Below, piece after piece: positions 1-7,222 of a stretch of DNA of 64,000 bases. A model generated the notes under the pieces. The model was not told the origin of the DNA. It did no database searches and was given only the letters and a program-made list of their open reading frames with translations. Each line of letters starts with the position of its first letter. Within the stretch, counting starts at the first letter, position 1. This stretch comes from an uncultured Clostridia bacterium (GTDB lineage: Bacteria; Bacillota; Clostridia; Oscillospirales; Acutalibacteraceae): contig CALEII010000004.1 in assembly GCA_937876205.1 (NCBI GenBank), positions 1-64,000 of the forward strand, read 5' to 3'. Both the position numbers and the translations under genes were made by a program.

Positions 1-714
1 TGTTACAGTATTATGAATGTTAGAGAGAGAAAGATAGCCTTCAATTGAACGAGCGTTATCCATAACGGCATCGAAGCCGCCAGCCTGATTGACACCAAAA
101 AGAACGATTGCAATAAGTGCACCCGTCATAACAAATGACTGAATAAGGTCAGTAAAGCTTGCTGCGAGGAATTCTCCCGAACAGGTATAAGCAATAATAA
201 CAATAGCACTGATAACCATAGCTGCATGATAATTAATATCAAAAATCGTACTGAAAAGCTTACCACAGGCAGAAAAACCTGATGCAGTATAAGGAACGAA
301 GAATATGAGGATTATAAGTGCGGAAATTCCCATAAGCACTTTACTTTTGTCGTGATAACGGTTGGAGAAGAAATCAGGTACTGTAATTGCATTGACTTTC
401 TGTGAATAGATTCTGAGTCTTTTGGCAACGATAAGCCAGTTTACATAAGTACCTATTGCAAGACCTATGGCAGTCCAGCCTGCCTCGGCCCCGCCTGTAA
501 GGTAAGCGACTCCGGGAAGTCCCATAAGAAGCCAGCCGCTCATATCGGATGCTTCCGCACTCATTGCTGTGACCCAGGGACCGAGTGAACGGCCGCCGAG
601 ATAATAGTTTTCTGAACTCTTGTTTGCTTTTTTGGCGTAAACGACACCGATTCCGATAACAACTGCCATATAGATGACCATTGCAATAAGAATCATAATC
701 TGATTACCTTCCAT
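1..714 (-). CDS. putP: Sodium/proline-type symporter, N-terminal part (3' end outside window)
   Basis: The 238 visible codons encode the N-terminal half of a sodium:solute symporter (SSS family), an inner-membrane carrier that couples Na+ entry to uptake of proline or a similar solute. The protein opens with a hydrophobic segment (MEGNQIMILIAMVIYMAVV). The family signature ENYYLGGRSLGPWVTAMSAE follows at about residues 35-54, then GWLLMGLPGVAY and further hydrophobic helices. The start at 714 is supported by AAAGGAG eight bases upstream. A promoter (772-800) and an inverted repeat (806-837) lie upstream, and the neighbouring TetR gene reads in the same direction, so it could regulate this gene. 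Proline is the best guess for the substrate. Pantothenate or another solute cannot be excluded from half a protein. Confidence 0.85.
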   Translation of the reverse strand, partial: MEGNQIMILIAMVIYMAVVIGIGVVYAKKANKSSENYYLGGRSLGPWVTAMSAEASDMSGWLLMGLPGVAYLTGGAEAGWTAIGLAIGTYVNWLIVAKRLRIYSQKVNAITVPDFFSNRYHDKSKVLMGISALIILIFFVPYTASGFSACGKLFSTIFDINYHAAMVISAIVIIAYTCSGEFLAASFTDLIQSFVMTGALIAIVLFGVNQAGGFDAVMDNARSIEGYLSLSNIHNTVT

Positions 715-771
715 AAAAACAACTCCTTTCACAAATAAACAATATTTTACTTTTTTAACAGTATGAATGAG

Positions 772-800
772 AGTATATCACAAACATTTCTGAAATGCAA
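772..800 (-). promoter_or_regulatory. Sigma-A promoter of putP
   Basis: Reading the minus strand, TTGCAT, a 17-base spacer and TATACT lie about 60 bases before the putP start. Confidence 0.65.
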
Positions 801-805
801 TACAG

Positions 806-837
806 AACAGAGTATAAACCGAAGTCTATACTCTGTT
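806..837. promoter_or_regulatory. 11-bp perfect inverted repeat upstream of putP (operator candidate)
   Basis: AACAGAGTATA and its exact inverted copy are separated by 10 bases, just upstream of the putP -35 box. The decamer AGTCTATACT inside it (823-832) recurs at 889-898. There is no T-tract, so an operator is more likely than a terminator. The adjacent TetR protein is the obvious candidate ligand, by inference. Confidence 0.45.
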
Positions 838-925
838 GATTTAATGTTATTTAATTTGCGTATTATAGCCATTTACAAACAAGACTACAGTCTATACTAA
901 AAATAAAACGAAAAATAAACTTAAC

Positions 926-1510
926 TTATTTTTCAATTCTTTTCATAAAAAACGGCATCATTTTGCCTGCCGAATCACTCAGAGAGTAATCTCCGTTACA
1001 AAGACACCAGTCATAAATCATTGCACGTTCACAAAAAGCGTAATACTTGACAATCTCATTGACTGACATTGATTTTGTTATCTCATCTCTCTCCTGCCCT
1101 GCAATAACAATTTTTCTGAGAAGTCTGTAATAAACTCTGTTGTGGTCAAGAAGCTGTTTTTCGGTTTTGGTAATCAGCTGAGTCGAGTAAAGTCTTTTTA
1201 TAAGCTCAAGGTCAATTGTGTTTTCAACCATTTCAAACAGCTTTCGGTTGAGAAAAAGAAGATTTTCAACGCTGTCTGCATCCTGATTTATTTCATTTTC
1301 AAGCTCTTCATATTTTTCATCAAAAAGATATGCAAGTGAGCCCAGAAGTGCGTCCTTGCTTTCAAAATAATGATAAAATGAGCCCTTGGAAGTACCTGAC
1401 TCAAAAATAATATCTTCAATTGTGGTGTTTTCGTAACCGTTATCGTAAAAAAGCTTCCACGCAGCGGAAACAATCTTACTTTTTGTGTTACGGCTGTTCT
1501 TTTTCGGCAT
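926..1510 (-). CDS. TetR/AcrR-family transcriptional regulator
   Basis: A 194-residue TetR-family repressor. The N-terminal helix-turn-helix is clear at about residues 10-55: KIVSAAWKLFYDNGYENTTI, then SGTSKGSFYHYFESKDALL. The rest is the variable ligand-binding and dimer domain, here rich in aromatic and acidic residues. Such proteins release DNA when they bind a small hydrophobic ligand, which cannot be predicted here. The gene lies upstream of putP on the same strand. Its own promoter (1528-1556) overlaps an inverted repeat, suggesting autoregulation, and a second inverted repeat lies before putP. ATG at 1510 follows a GGGGTGG-like site. Confidence 0.88.
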   Translation of the reverse strand: MPKKNSRNTKSKIVSAAWKLFYDNGYENTTIEDIIFESGTSKGSFYHYFESKDALLGSLAYLFDEKYEELENEINQDADSVENLLFLNRKLFEMVENTIDLELIKRLYSTQLITKTEKQLLDHNRVYYRLLRKIVIAGQERDEITKSMSVNEIVKYYAFCERAMIYDWCLCNGDYSLSDSAGKMMPFFMKRIEK

Positions 1511-1527
1511 AATACCACCCCGCAGAA

Positions 1528-1556
1528 ATTATATTACATTATAATATAAATGTCAA
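1528..1556 (-). promoter_or_regulatory. Promoter of the TetR gene with overlapping inverted repeat
   Basis: On the minus strand TTGACA, 17 bases, TATAAT. An inverted repeat TTATATTA-N5-TAATATAA at 1529-1549 covers the -10 and spacer and is a plausible autoregulatory operator, although AT-rich sequence makes chance repeats likely. Confidence 0.6.
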
Positions 1557-1660
1557 ATAAATCAAAAACAACAAGCAAAAATTCACAATAATAATTTCTG
1601 CGTTAAAGTTCAAAATAGTAAGGCAAACGCAAAGTCAATGCGAAAGGAGTGCGAAAACTC

Positions 1661-1858
1661 ATGGCAAGCAGCAACAAGTCAAGTCTTGTACCCGAGGCAA
1701 GAGAAGCTCTCAACAAGTTCAAGATGGAAGCAGCTTCTGAAGTAGGTGTTAACCTCAAGCAGGGCTACAACGGTGACCTCACATCAAAGCAGGCAGGTTC
1801 TGTCGGCGGTCAGATGGTCAAGAAGATGATCGAGGCTTACGAAAACGGTATGAAATAA
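1661..1858 (+). CDS. Alpha/beta-type small acid-soluble spore protein
   Basis: A 65-residue protein of the alpha/beta SASP family, which coats and protects spore DNA and is degraded by the GPR protease at germination. Family signatures are LVPEAREALNKFKMEAASEVGV (given here as LVPEAREALNKFKM and EAASEVGV) in the first half and GDLTSKQAGSVGGQMVKKMI in the second. The start at 1661 is preferred because GAAAGGAG lies just upstream; an in-frame ATG at 1649 would make the protein four residues longer and lacks a site. The gene is monocistronic, with a strong terminator at 1880-1917. Its presence means the host makes endospores or descends from a spore former. No clear sigma-G promoter was identified by eye. 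Confidence 0.92.
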   Translation: MASSNKSSLVPEAREALNKFKMEAASEVGVNLKQGYNGDLTSKQAGSVGGQMVKKMIEAYENGMK

Positions 1859-1879
1859 TATCATTCATCGCTGAATGCG

Positions 1880-1917
1880 GGTACGGTTCCTTTTTTTCGG
1901 AGCCGTACCTTTGTTTT
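1880..1917 (+). terminator. Rho-independent terminator after the spore protein gene
   Basis: An 11-bp stem (GGTACGGTTCC with GGAGCCGTACC, one G-T pair) is followed by a T-rich run. Confidence 0.9.
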
Positions 1918-1937
1918 TAATATTTTTTACTTTTATA

Positions 1938-1966
1938 GTGACAAGTGTCGAAAAAAGTTGTATAAT
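1938..1966 (+). promoter_or_regulatory. Promoter of the MATE exporter gene
   Basis: GTGACA, 17 bases, TATAAT. The -10 box lies inside the longest possible reading frame, which shows that translation must begin further downstream. Confidence 0.75.
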
Positions 1967-2008
1967 AAAAGTACAATAAAGAAAAAAAAGAAATCCGGTG
2001 CAATAAGA

Positions 2009-3361
2009 ATGCGACAAAAAAAGGCTCTCGATATGACCAACGGGCCGTTTCTGAAAAAAATATTTATATTTGCCATTCCTCTTGTGTTTACAGGTCTTCT
2101 GCAGCTGCTTTACAACTCGGCAGACACTGCAATTGTCGGTAAATTTGCAGGCTCAAAGGCTCTTGCTGCCGTGGGCTCAACAGGCTCACTTATCAACCTT
2201 ATTATAAATGTATTCATAGGTATGTCTATGGGCTCAGGTGTTATGGCAGCAAGACATATCGGCGCTGATGATAAAAAGAGGGTTTCTGATTGTGTTCATA
2301 CTGCCTTGCCATTGGGACTTATATGCGGTATTGCTGTCGCTGTTATAGGTTTTTTCTTCTCAGAATCAATGCTCAGACTTATGAAAGTGCCCGAAGATGT
2401 TCTTGAGCTTTCAGCACTTTATCTTAAAATATATTTTATGGGTGCGCCCGGCTCTCTTCTTTATAACTTCGGCGCATCATTGCTCAGGGCATCAGGCGAT
2501 ACAAAGCGTCCTTTGTACATTCTTGCAGCATCGGGAGTTGTGAATGTAATTCTGAATCTTATTCTTGTCATTCCCTTTAAAATGAGCGTTGCAGGCGTTG
2601 CGATTGCAACAATCGTTTCACAGTATCTGTCTGCAATAATTGTCATAATTCATCTGATGAAGACAAGCAGTGTAATAAAGCTCAGCCCGAAGAAAATACG
2701 GATTGACAAACGTGAGCTGTTCTGCATAATCCGTATCGGACTCCCTGCAGGGCTTCAGAATTCACTGTTTTCAATTTCAAATGTTATTATTCAGTCAGCA
2801 GTGAACTCATTCGGTGATATTGCAATGGCAGGCATTGCAGCGGGTTCGCAGTATGACGGCTACATCTACACCTGTACAAATGCTGTTGCACAGACTGCAA
2901 TGACATTCACATCACAGAATATGGGCGCAGCAAAGTATAAAAACATAGGCAAAGTCTACCGTTACTGCTTTGCCATCACAACTGTCGTTTCTGTTATTAT
3001 GTCTGTTTTCGGCGTCTTGTTCAGAGAGCAGATTGTCTGGATATTTGCAGACGCACCCGAAGTCATTGCCATAGGTGCACAAAGACTTGCGCTTGTCATT
3101 CCGTTCTATGCATTCTGTTCACTTCAGGATGTAACGGCATCACAGATAAGAGGTATGGGCAAATCCTTTGAGCCGATGATAATTTCACTGATAGGTGTAT
3201 GCGGTGTAAGACTTATGTGGATTTTTGCAATTCTTCCCGAAGGTCATTCACTTATTGACCTCTACTGGGCATACCCCATATCCTGGACAGCAGCGTTTAT
3301 AATGTTGTTTATTCTCTATACTATACTTAAAGTGAATCTGATGAAGAAAGAAAAACAATAA
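2009..3361 (+). CDS. MATE-family multidrug/toxin exporter
   Basis: A 450-residue MATE-family membrane transporter, which uses a Na+ or H+ gradient to export cationic drugs, dyes or metabolites. The N terminus KKALDMTNGPFLKKIFIFAI and QLLYNSADTAIVGKFAG are characteristic, and about twelve hydrophobic segments in two homologous halves are visible (second half from about GLPAGLQNSLFSISNVI). ATG 2009 is chosen because an upstream TTG at 1958 lies in the promoter's spacer just before the -10 box; its ribosome site is weak, and ATG 2033 is an alternative. The last codons, Lys-Gln-stop, are supplied by a palindromic repeat (3353 onward). The substrate is unknown. Confidence 0.9.
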   Translation: MRQKKALDMTNGPFLKKIFIFAIPLVFTGLLQLLYNSADTAIVGKFAGSKALAAVGSTGSLINLIINVFIGMSMGSGVMAARHIGADDKKRVSDCVHTALPLGLICGIAVAVIGFFFSESMLRLMKVPEDVLELSALYLKIYFMGAPGSLLYNFGASLLRASGDTKRPLYILAASGVVNVILNLILVIPFKMSVAGVAIATIVSQYLSAIIVIIHLMKTSSVIKLSPKKIRIDKRELFCIIRIGLPAGLQNSLFSISNVIIQSAVNSFGDIAMAGIAAGSQYDGYIYTCTNAVAQTAMTFTSQNMGAAKYKNIGKVYRYCFAITTVVSVIMSVFGVLFREQIVWIFADAPEVIAIGAQRLALVIPFYAFCSLQDVTASQIRGMGKSFEPMIISLIGVCGVRLMWIFAILPEGHSLIDLYWAYPISWTAAFIMLFILYTILKVNLMKKEKQ

Positions 3362-3544
3362 TTTGTCGAACCAAAGTTCGACAAGAATTCGCAATTGGAA
3401 ATTCGCAATTCGCAATTGTGGAAGGGGCTTTGCCCCTTACCCCATTATAATGGTTCAAAAGGCGGAGCCTTTTCCGAAATTGCGCATTGATAATTGCTAA
3501 TTGCCAATTTAATTTGTCGAGGGCACCTCGACAAATTACTGTTT
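3353..3544. repeat. Fold-back (MITE-like) element, copy A
   Basis: A 192-bp non-coding element. Its left end, AAACAATAATTTGTCG, contains the stop codon of the MATE gene. Its right end is a hairpin of AATTTGTCGAGG with its inverted copy, ending in TTACTGTTT. Between them are a hairpin TTGTCGAAC/GTTCGACAA (3363-3384), GC hairpins AAGGGGC-TTT-GCCCCTT and AAAAGGC-GGA-GCCTTTT, and complementary arms rich in AATTGC. The whole can fold back on itself. It has no reading frame of its own and resembles copy B (4381-4567) in architecture, with an almost identical right end. Confidence 0.75.
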
Positions 3545-3556
3545 GGGAGGTTTTTT

Positions 3557-4312
3557 ATGAAAAATTTTATCCTTACAATCTCAGCACTTTGTCTGGCACT
3601 GTGTCTGGGCGGCTGCACACTCGGATACAATGACACTGAAGAGCCGTCAACAGAACTGCAGACAGAAGAGGCAGTGACGGAAAAAGAAGTGCTCATACCT
3701 CTTCTTGCAGAAGATGAAGAAAACGAATTATATCTCTACGGCATTAAACCCGAGGGCGTGATACTCTATGCCGACGGTGAAGGTCACTACTATGACTGGG
3801 CATACTCCTGCAGTGAATACAGAGCACCGAGAGTTTTCACAGGCTTTTTTGACGGCGACAGCAAAGAGGATATAGCAGTTGTTACATACACTAAAAATGA
3901 CGGCGTATCCGTAGAGGACCTGCGTTTCATTTCAGACGGCAGATTTGATGCCGAAAAGATATATACGGTTGATGAAAATGAGCTTAACAGTTATGTTTCA
4001 TATCACGTTGAAAAATCCTTTGCAAACAACGCAATCACCTTCACTCATAACGATGTAAATTATTCATTTGACCTGAGTGATGCATTCACAAAGCTCAGCT
4101 ATGACGGAGTATCATACAGTGAGAATGTCAGATATGAGTTTGAAGACGGGAAAATCTATGTAAACATAGTTCCCGTTGTCAGCAGCGCAGATGATGAGGG
4201 TGATTACGGCAAAGCAAATGTAGAAATCGTAATAAGAGCAAAGCTAAACTTTGACGGATATAACATATCGCTGTCAGATGTTCAGATGCTGCCGAATATA
4301 GACAGGCAGTAA
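3557..4312 (+). CDS. Secreted lipoprotein of unknown function
   Basis: A 251-residue lipoprotein. The signal peptide MKNFILTISALCLALCLGGC ends in a lipobox whose Cys 20 would be acylated, placing the protein on the outer face of the membrane. A short acidic, Thr/Glu-rich linker follows, then about 200 residues of mostly beta-like sequence (FTGFFDGDSKEDIAVVTYTK, a motif reminiscent of FG-GAP/VCBS beta-propeller strands). I do not recognise the family with certainty. ATG 3557 follows GGGAGG directly after the right end of fold-back copy A, so the element forms the 5' leader. The gene ends at a strong terminator and is then followed by fold-back copy B, so it is bracketed by two related elements. 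Confidence 0.75.
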   Translation: MKNFILTISALCLALCLGGCTLGYNDTEEPSTELQTEEAVTEKEVLIPLLAEDEENELYLYGIKPEGVILYADGEGHYYDWAYSCSEYRAPRVFTGFFDGDSKEDIAVVTYTKNDGVSVEDLRFISDGRFDAEKIYTVDENELNSYVSYHVEKSFANNAITFTHNDVNYSFDLSDAFTKLSYDGVSYSENVRYEFEDGKIYVNIVPVVSSADDEGDYGKANVEIVIRAKLNFDGYNISLSDVQMLPNIDRQ

Positions 4313-4334
4313 ACTTATTTTAACCGTAAAAAAA

Positions 4335-4356
4335 GGACCGGAAACGGTCCTTTTTT
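4335..4356 (+). terminator. Terminator after the lipoprotein gene
   Basis: A GGACCG-GAAA-CGGTCC hairpin is followed by six T. Confidence 0.92.
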
Positions 4357-4380
4357 GTATGGCAATTCTTATATAAATCA

Positions 4381-4567
4381 GAATTTGTCGAGCAGAGCTC
4401 GAATGGAAAATTGAAAATGGAAAATGGAAAGTGTCGGAAGTGCTTCGCACTTTTCCGCTACGCTCTATATAATGTTTTCCGAAGGAAAACCACCTTCATT
4501 TTCAACTTTCAATTTTAAATTTTCAATTACAATAATTTGTCGAGGGCACCTCGACAAATTATTGTTT
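4381..4567. repeat. Fold-back (MITE-like) element, copy B
   Basis: A 187-bp element built like copy A. The left end is GAATTTGTCGAGC-AGA-GCTCGA-like. Complementary arms rich in GGAAAATTGAAAATGG and CATTTTCAACTTTCAATTTT follow, with internal hairpins AAGTGC-TTC-GCACTT and TTTTCC-GAA-GGAAAA. The right end (about 4531-4567) is almost identical to that of copy A. The inner hairpins occupy the same places but have different sequences, so structure seems better kept than sequence. Confidence 0.72.
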
Positions 4568-4606
4568 GGCAAAATCTTCAACAGAAGTGCAGATGCTATC
4601 TGCATT
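4568..4606 (-). pseudogene. Possible remnant of a dockerin gene 3' end
   Basis: On the minus strand a stretch of about 30 bases (CTTCTGTTGAAGATTTTGCC, then the repeat arm) nearly matches the last codons of the dockerin gene that ends at 5736 (CTTTTGTTGAAGATTTCGGC). In one frame it ends Phe-Ala-Lys-Gln-stop, using the palindrome arm for the stop. It lies just past the stop of the next gene, so it looks like a relic of a duplicated dockerin C terminus. It is short, so confidence is limited. Confidence 0.4.
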
Positions 4607-5695
4607 TCACTTTATATTATCATTGATAAGCCAAGGGTAAAATCTTTTCAGCACACAATGATATTCATACCAGTCTGCATAGGTCTGACCGATTCCGGCA
4701 CTGTATCTTAAAAGCTCTCTTGCATCAGCAGCAGTGATTTCAGGTCTGTCTTTTGCAACATTTGCGGCGGCAAGCTCAGCGGCATCCATTGACTGCATAT
4801 CCAGCTTTGCGGCATATCGCAGAGTATCTCTTGCATCAGCTGCATTGATTTTTGCGTCACCGTTGACATCACCTATAAGAATAAGGTTTGTGACAAAAAC
4901 ACTCACACCGTCATACAGAACAACAAGTCTTGCACCGGTAGGAACCTGTTCGTTACTGTCAAGTCTTTCGCCATTGTCATTGACAATTATTTTCTCATAT
5001 TTTTCACCTGACACCTGCACAATCTCTGTAACCTGCGAAACAGTCATAGGGTATTTCAGCTCAGTTGAAACATAGTTGCTTGAGCCATAATAATATGAAA
5101 GTGATTTATCAAAGTTTAGCTTTACAGTGGGAATTTCATCCTTTTCAAGACTTTTCACGGGAACCCTGTCTGTATTTACATTAACATTATAGCTTTTTCC
5201 GTCACAATCGGTCAAACGTGTGTTTTCAACACAAAAATCCGCATTACCCCTTGATGTGACAGAGAAAACAAGCTCCACAAAGAAATACGCAGGCTTTATA
5301 TTTCTGTTTCCGTCTATAGAGATATGTATTTTTCCGTCTGAAATTCTTTCAGCATTGGCAACGGGAGTTTCATCAGGCTCTATACCTATCATATCGGGAA
5401 CAACCACCATATACTTAGCAACACTTTCAAAACGGCAAACATCACTGTTAAAGGTGATGTCAAATTCACAAAAATCAAGAGTCTCTATTCCCTGAAGACT
5501 GAATCTGATAACAAATTTTCTGCCCACCGTAAAATAATCGGGGAATACATATTTATCAGCAAGCTCCTTGTCATAAATCCAATTTGGCGTGCTTTTCACT
5601 GTCATTTCAGCAGTATTCTCCTGAGCCGAAGCAGGAAAAACAAGAATGCCCGACAAAATAATAATTGCCGTAATAATTGATAATAATTTTTTCAT
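4607..5695 (-). CDS. Secreted protein with cohesin-like domain and C-terminal dockerin
   Basis: A 362-residue secreted protein. A signal peptide ends near ALVFPASAQ-type sequence (ILVFPASAQE, about residue 25). Residues about 55-170 form a beta-rich domain with a cohesin-like pattern: FTVGRKFVIRFSLQGIETLD, FDITFNSDVCRFESV, and FFVELVFSV near its end. After a short second beta region, a dockerin begins at about residue 270 with GDVNGDAKINAADARDTLRY. Its second half (AKDRPEITAADARELLRY) has a weaker calcium loop. The final 25 residues, rich in Trp and Tyr, are unusual. AAGGAGG precedes ATG 5695. It is the last gene of the sigma-factor/dockerin operon. If the first domain is a true cohesin, the protein could act as an adaptor. 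That assignment is by pattern only. Confidence 0.7.
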   Translation of the reverse strand: MKKLLSIITAIIILSGILVFPASAQENTAEMTVKSTPNWIYDKELADKYVFPDYFTVGRKFVIRFSLQGIETLDFCEFDITFNSDVCRFESVAKYMVVVPDMIGIEPDETPVANAERISDGKIHISIDGNRNIKPAYFFVELVFSVTSRGNADFCVENTRLTDCDGKSYNVNVNTDRVPVKSLEKDEIPTVKLNFDKSLSYYYGSSNYVSTELKYPMTVSQVTEIVQVSGEKYEKIIVNDNGERLDSNEQVPTGARLVVLYDGVSVFVTNLILIGDVNGDAKINAADARDTLRYAAKLDMQSMDAAELAAANVAKDRPEITAADARELLRYSAGIGQTYADWYEYHCVLKRFYPWLINDNIK

Positions 5696-5712
5696 AAAAA
5701 TCCTCCTTAAAA

Positions 5713-5745
5713 TTATAATTTATCAAACTGATAAATTATTGTTTT
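5713..5745. repeat. Palindromic repeat, copy C (supplies a stop codon)
   Basis: Arms ATAATTTATCA and its inverse flank a 3-base loop (5715-5739). Read on the minus strand, AAA CAA TAA from the arm forms the Lys-Gln-stop end of the dockerin gene 5736-6578. It lies between two genes of one operon. Confidence 0.75.
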
Positions 5746-6578
5746 GCCGAAATCTTCAACAAAAGTCTTGCATCATAAGCCGTGACTTTGCCATCGTTGT
5801 TTATGTCGCCGTGTCTGCGAATATCCACACTGTCACCCTCAAGCCTTGCCGAATATCTGAGAACAAGCCTTGCATCTGCGGCAGTTATTCTGCCGTCAAG
5901 ATTCACATCCCCGTTAAGCTTTCCCTTTTCATAGTCACAGACAGTCTTCAGCTCTACATTGTCCTTACCTGCTCGCACATTGAGAACTGCCCTGTAGGTG
6001 CCGTTTTCCGTTACATTAAAATCAAATGTGTCAATATGAAAAGCGGCAGTAATTGTGTCGGTATATTTTACGTCCAGCTTCTGCCAGAAGATGCCGAATG
6101 TCTTTTTCTCAATACAGATTTCAACATCAGCTGTCTTCATATTTGCTCTGTTCATTGAAACTGTGTAAGATACACGCCCTCTGCCCTTGCCGTCTATGTA
6201 AAAATTCATCGTAGCATTATTAACAGCATTATATTCGTGAGTCGCACCGACATTTCCCGCCCTGACTATTCTTCGGGCATCGTCTGCAGTGATTCTTCCG
6301 TCACCGTCCATATCGGCAAGAAGCTTCTGTTTCTCCGTAAAGCTTTCAAGCTTTGCAGCAAATCTGAGAGCAAGCCTTGCATCTGCGGAATTTATTCTGC
6401 CGTCATCGTTCACATCACCGATAAAACAGTTCTCATAATCACAAACAGAATATGGCTCCTGAGTATCAGTCAGCTCTTCAACAGAGAACGCTTCACCACA
6501 GGTGCCCTGTGCAAAAGCACTGAAAGAGAGCATATATATAACCTGCACAGTAAAAAACACAAATAAAAATCTTTTCAT
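5736..6578 (-). CDS. Secreted protein with two dockerin modules flanking a beta-domain
   Basis: A 280-residue secreted protein with the order signal peptide (to about residue 24), dockerin 1 (GDVNDDGRINSADARLALRF and DMDGDGRITADDARRIVRA, about residues 55-110), an unrecognised beta-domain of about 95 residues, and dockerin 2 (GDVNLDGRITAADARLVLRY and GDINNDGKVTAYDARLLLKI) at the C terminus. The beta-domain shares GRGRVSYTVSMNR, EKKTFGIFWQKL and NGTYRAVLNV with the next two upstream genes, so the three are tandem paralogues. Two dockerins on one protein would allow it to bridge two cohesins, by inference. The start at 6578 follows GGAGG; a longer frame start at 6608 overlaps the previous gene and lacks a site. 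The last two codons and the stop lie in palindrome copy C. Confidence 0.82.
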   Translation of the reverse strand: MKRFLFVFFTVQVIYMLSFSAFAQGTCGEAFSVEELTDTQEPYSVCDYENCFIGDVNDDGRINSADARLALRFAAKLESFTEKQKLLADMDGDGRITADDARRIVRAGNVGATHEYNAVNNATMNFYIDGKGRGRVSYTVSMNRANMKTADVEICIEKKTFGIFWQKLDVKYTDTITAAFHIDTFDFNVTENGTYRAVLNVRAGKDNVELKTVCDYEKGKLNGDVNLDGRITAADARLVLRYSARLEGDSVDIRRHGDINNDGKVTAYDARLLLKISAKQ

Positions 6579-6591
6579 AGAAGCCTCCGTA

Positions 6592-7212
6592 TCAGAGCTT
6601 TGCCGCAACTCTCAGCGCAAGTCTTGCATCAGCGGCAGTAATTCTGCCGTCACTGTCCATATCAGCGAAGCTTTTCTGCTTTTCCGTAAACTTCTCAAGC
6701 CTTGCGGCACATCTGAGAATAAGACGGGCATCCATTGCATTTATTCTGTTGTCTGCGTTCACATCACCGAGAAAAATGCTTTCATCATAATCAAACAAGA
6801 CAACCTTGCTGATTTTATCTCCCGGTGCATAAAATGTTACGGTAACACGGTACTGACCGCTGCCTGCAACCGGAACACTGCAAGAGCCTGAATAATATCT
6901 CAGATTTCTTACAGTCTCAGATTTTCTGCCCACATCTGACCAGAGAAAGCCCAAAGTCTTTTTCTCAACAAGAATTTCTATACTTGCTTCAGCTTTCTTA
7001 TTCATTGTTAAAAAGTATGACACATCTGCTCTGCCGTTTGTTATAAAAAATGTCACATTCAGGTGCTGCAACGTACTTGTCTGAGGAATATCATCAACTG
7101 TAACTTCGCAATCAGTCTTTGTTTCACTTTCAGACTCATCATAAGCGTAAGAAAACACACTGCCCGTAAAAAGCAATGTAAATATAAGAACTGTACTTAT
7201 AATCCTCTTCAT
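6592..7212 (-). CDS. Secreted beta-domain protein with C-terminal dockerin (paralogue 2)
   Basis: A 206-residue secreted protein. A signal peptide (MKRIISTVLIFTLLFTGSVF) is followed by a beta-domain with the shared motifs FFITNGRADVSYFLTMNKK, VEKKTLGFLWSDVG and SVPVAGSGQYRVTVTF. A full type I-like dockerin forms the C terminus, with two calcium loops (GDVNADNRINAMDARLILRC and DMDSDGRITAADARLALRV). ATG 7212 follows AGAGG. The longer frame starting at 7287 would run through the previous gene's end. The gene sits in the middle of the sigma/anti-sigma/dockerin operon, with ten bases to its upstream neighbour. The beta-domain family is not one I can name. It could bind carbohydrate or protein. Confidence 0.82.
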   Translation of the reverse strand: MKRIISTVLIFTLLFTGSVFSYAYDESESETKTDCEVTVDDIPQTSTLQHLNVTFFITNGRADVSYFLTMNKKAEASIEILVEKKTLGFLWSDVGRKSETVRNLRYYSGSCSVPVAGSGQYRVTVTFYAPGDKISKVVLFDYDESIFLGDVNADNRINAMDARLILRCAARLEKFTEKQKSFADMDSDGRITAADARLALRVAAKL

Positions 7213-7222
7213 AAAAAAACCT

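Noticed and set aside
806..837. Terminator of the TetR gene
   Set aside because: The stem is AT-rich, the loop is 10 bases and no T-run follows on the minus strand. An operator near the putP promoter fits better.
1958..2008. Upstream TTG start for the MATE gene
   Set aside because: It adjoins the TATAAT of the gene's own promoter and adds a lysine-rich stretch not expected in the family.
3445..3696. Minus-strand open frame across fold-back copy A
   Set aside because: It spans the repeat and the opposite strand of a lipoprotein signal peptide, and has no ribosome site or recognisable domain.
5646..6158. Plus-strand open frames opposite the dockerin genes (also 6237-6566 and 6502-6891)
   Set aside because: They mirror the codon pattern of strongly supported minus-strand genes with signal peptides, dockerins and ribosome sites, and have none of these themselves.
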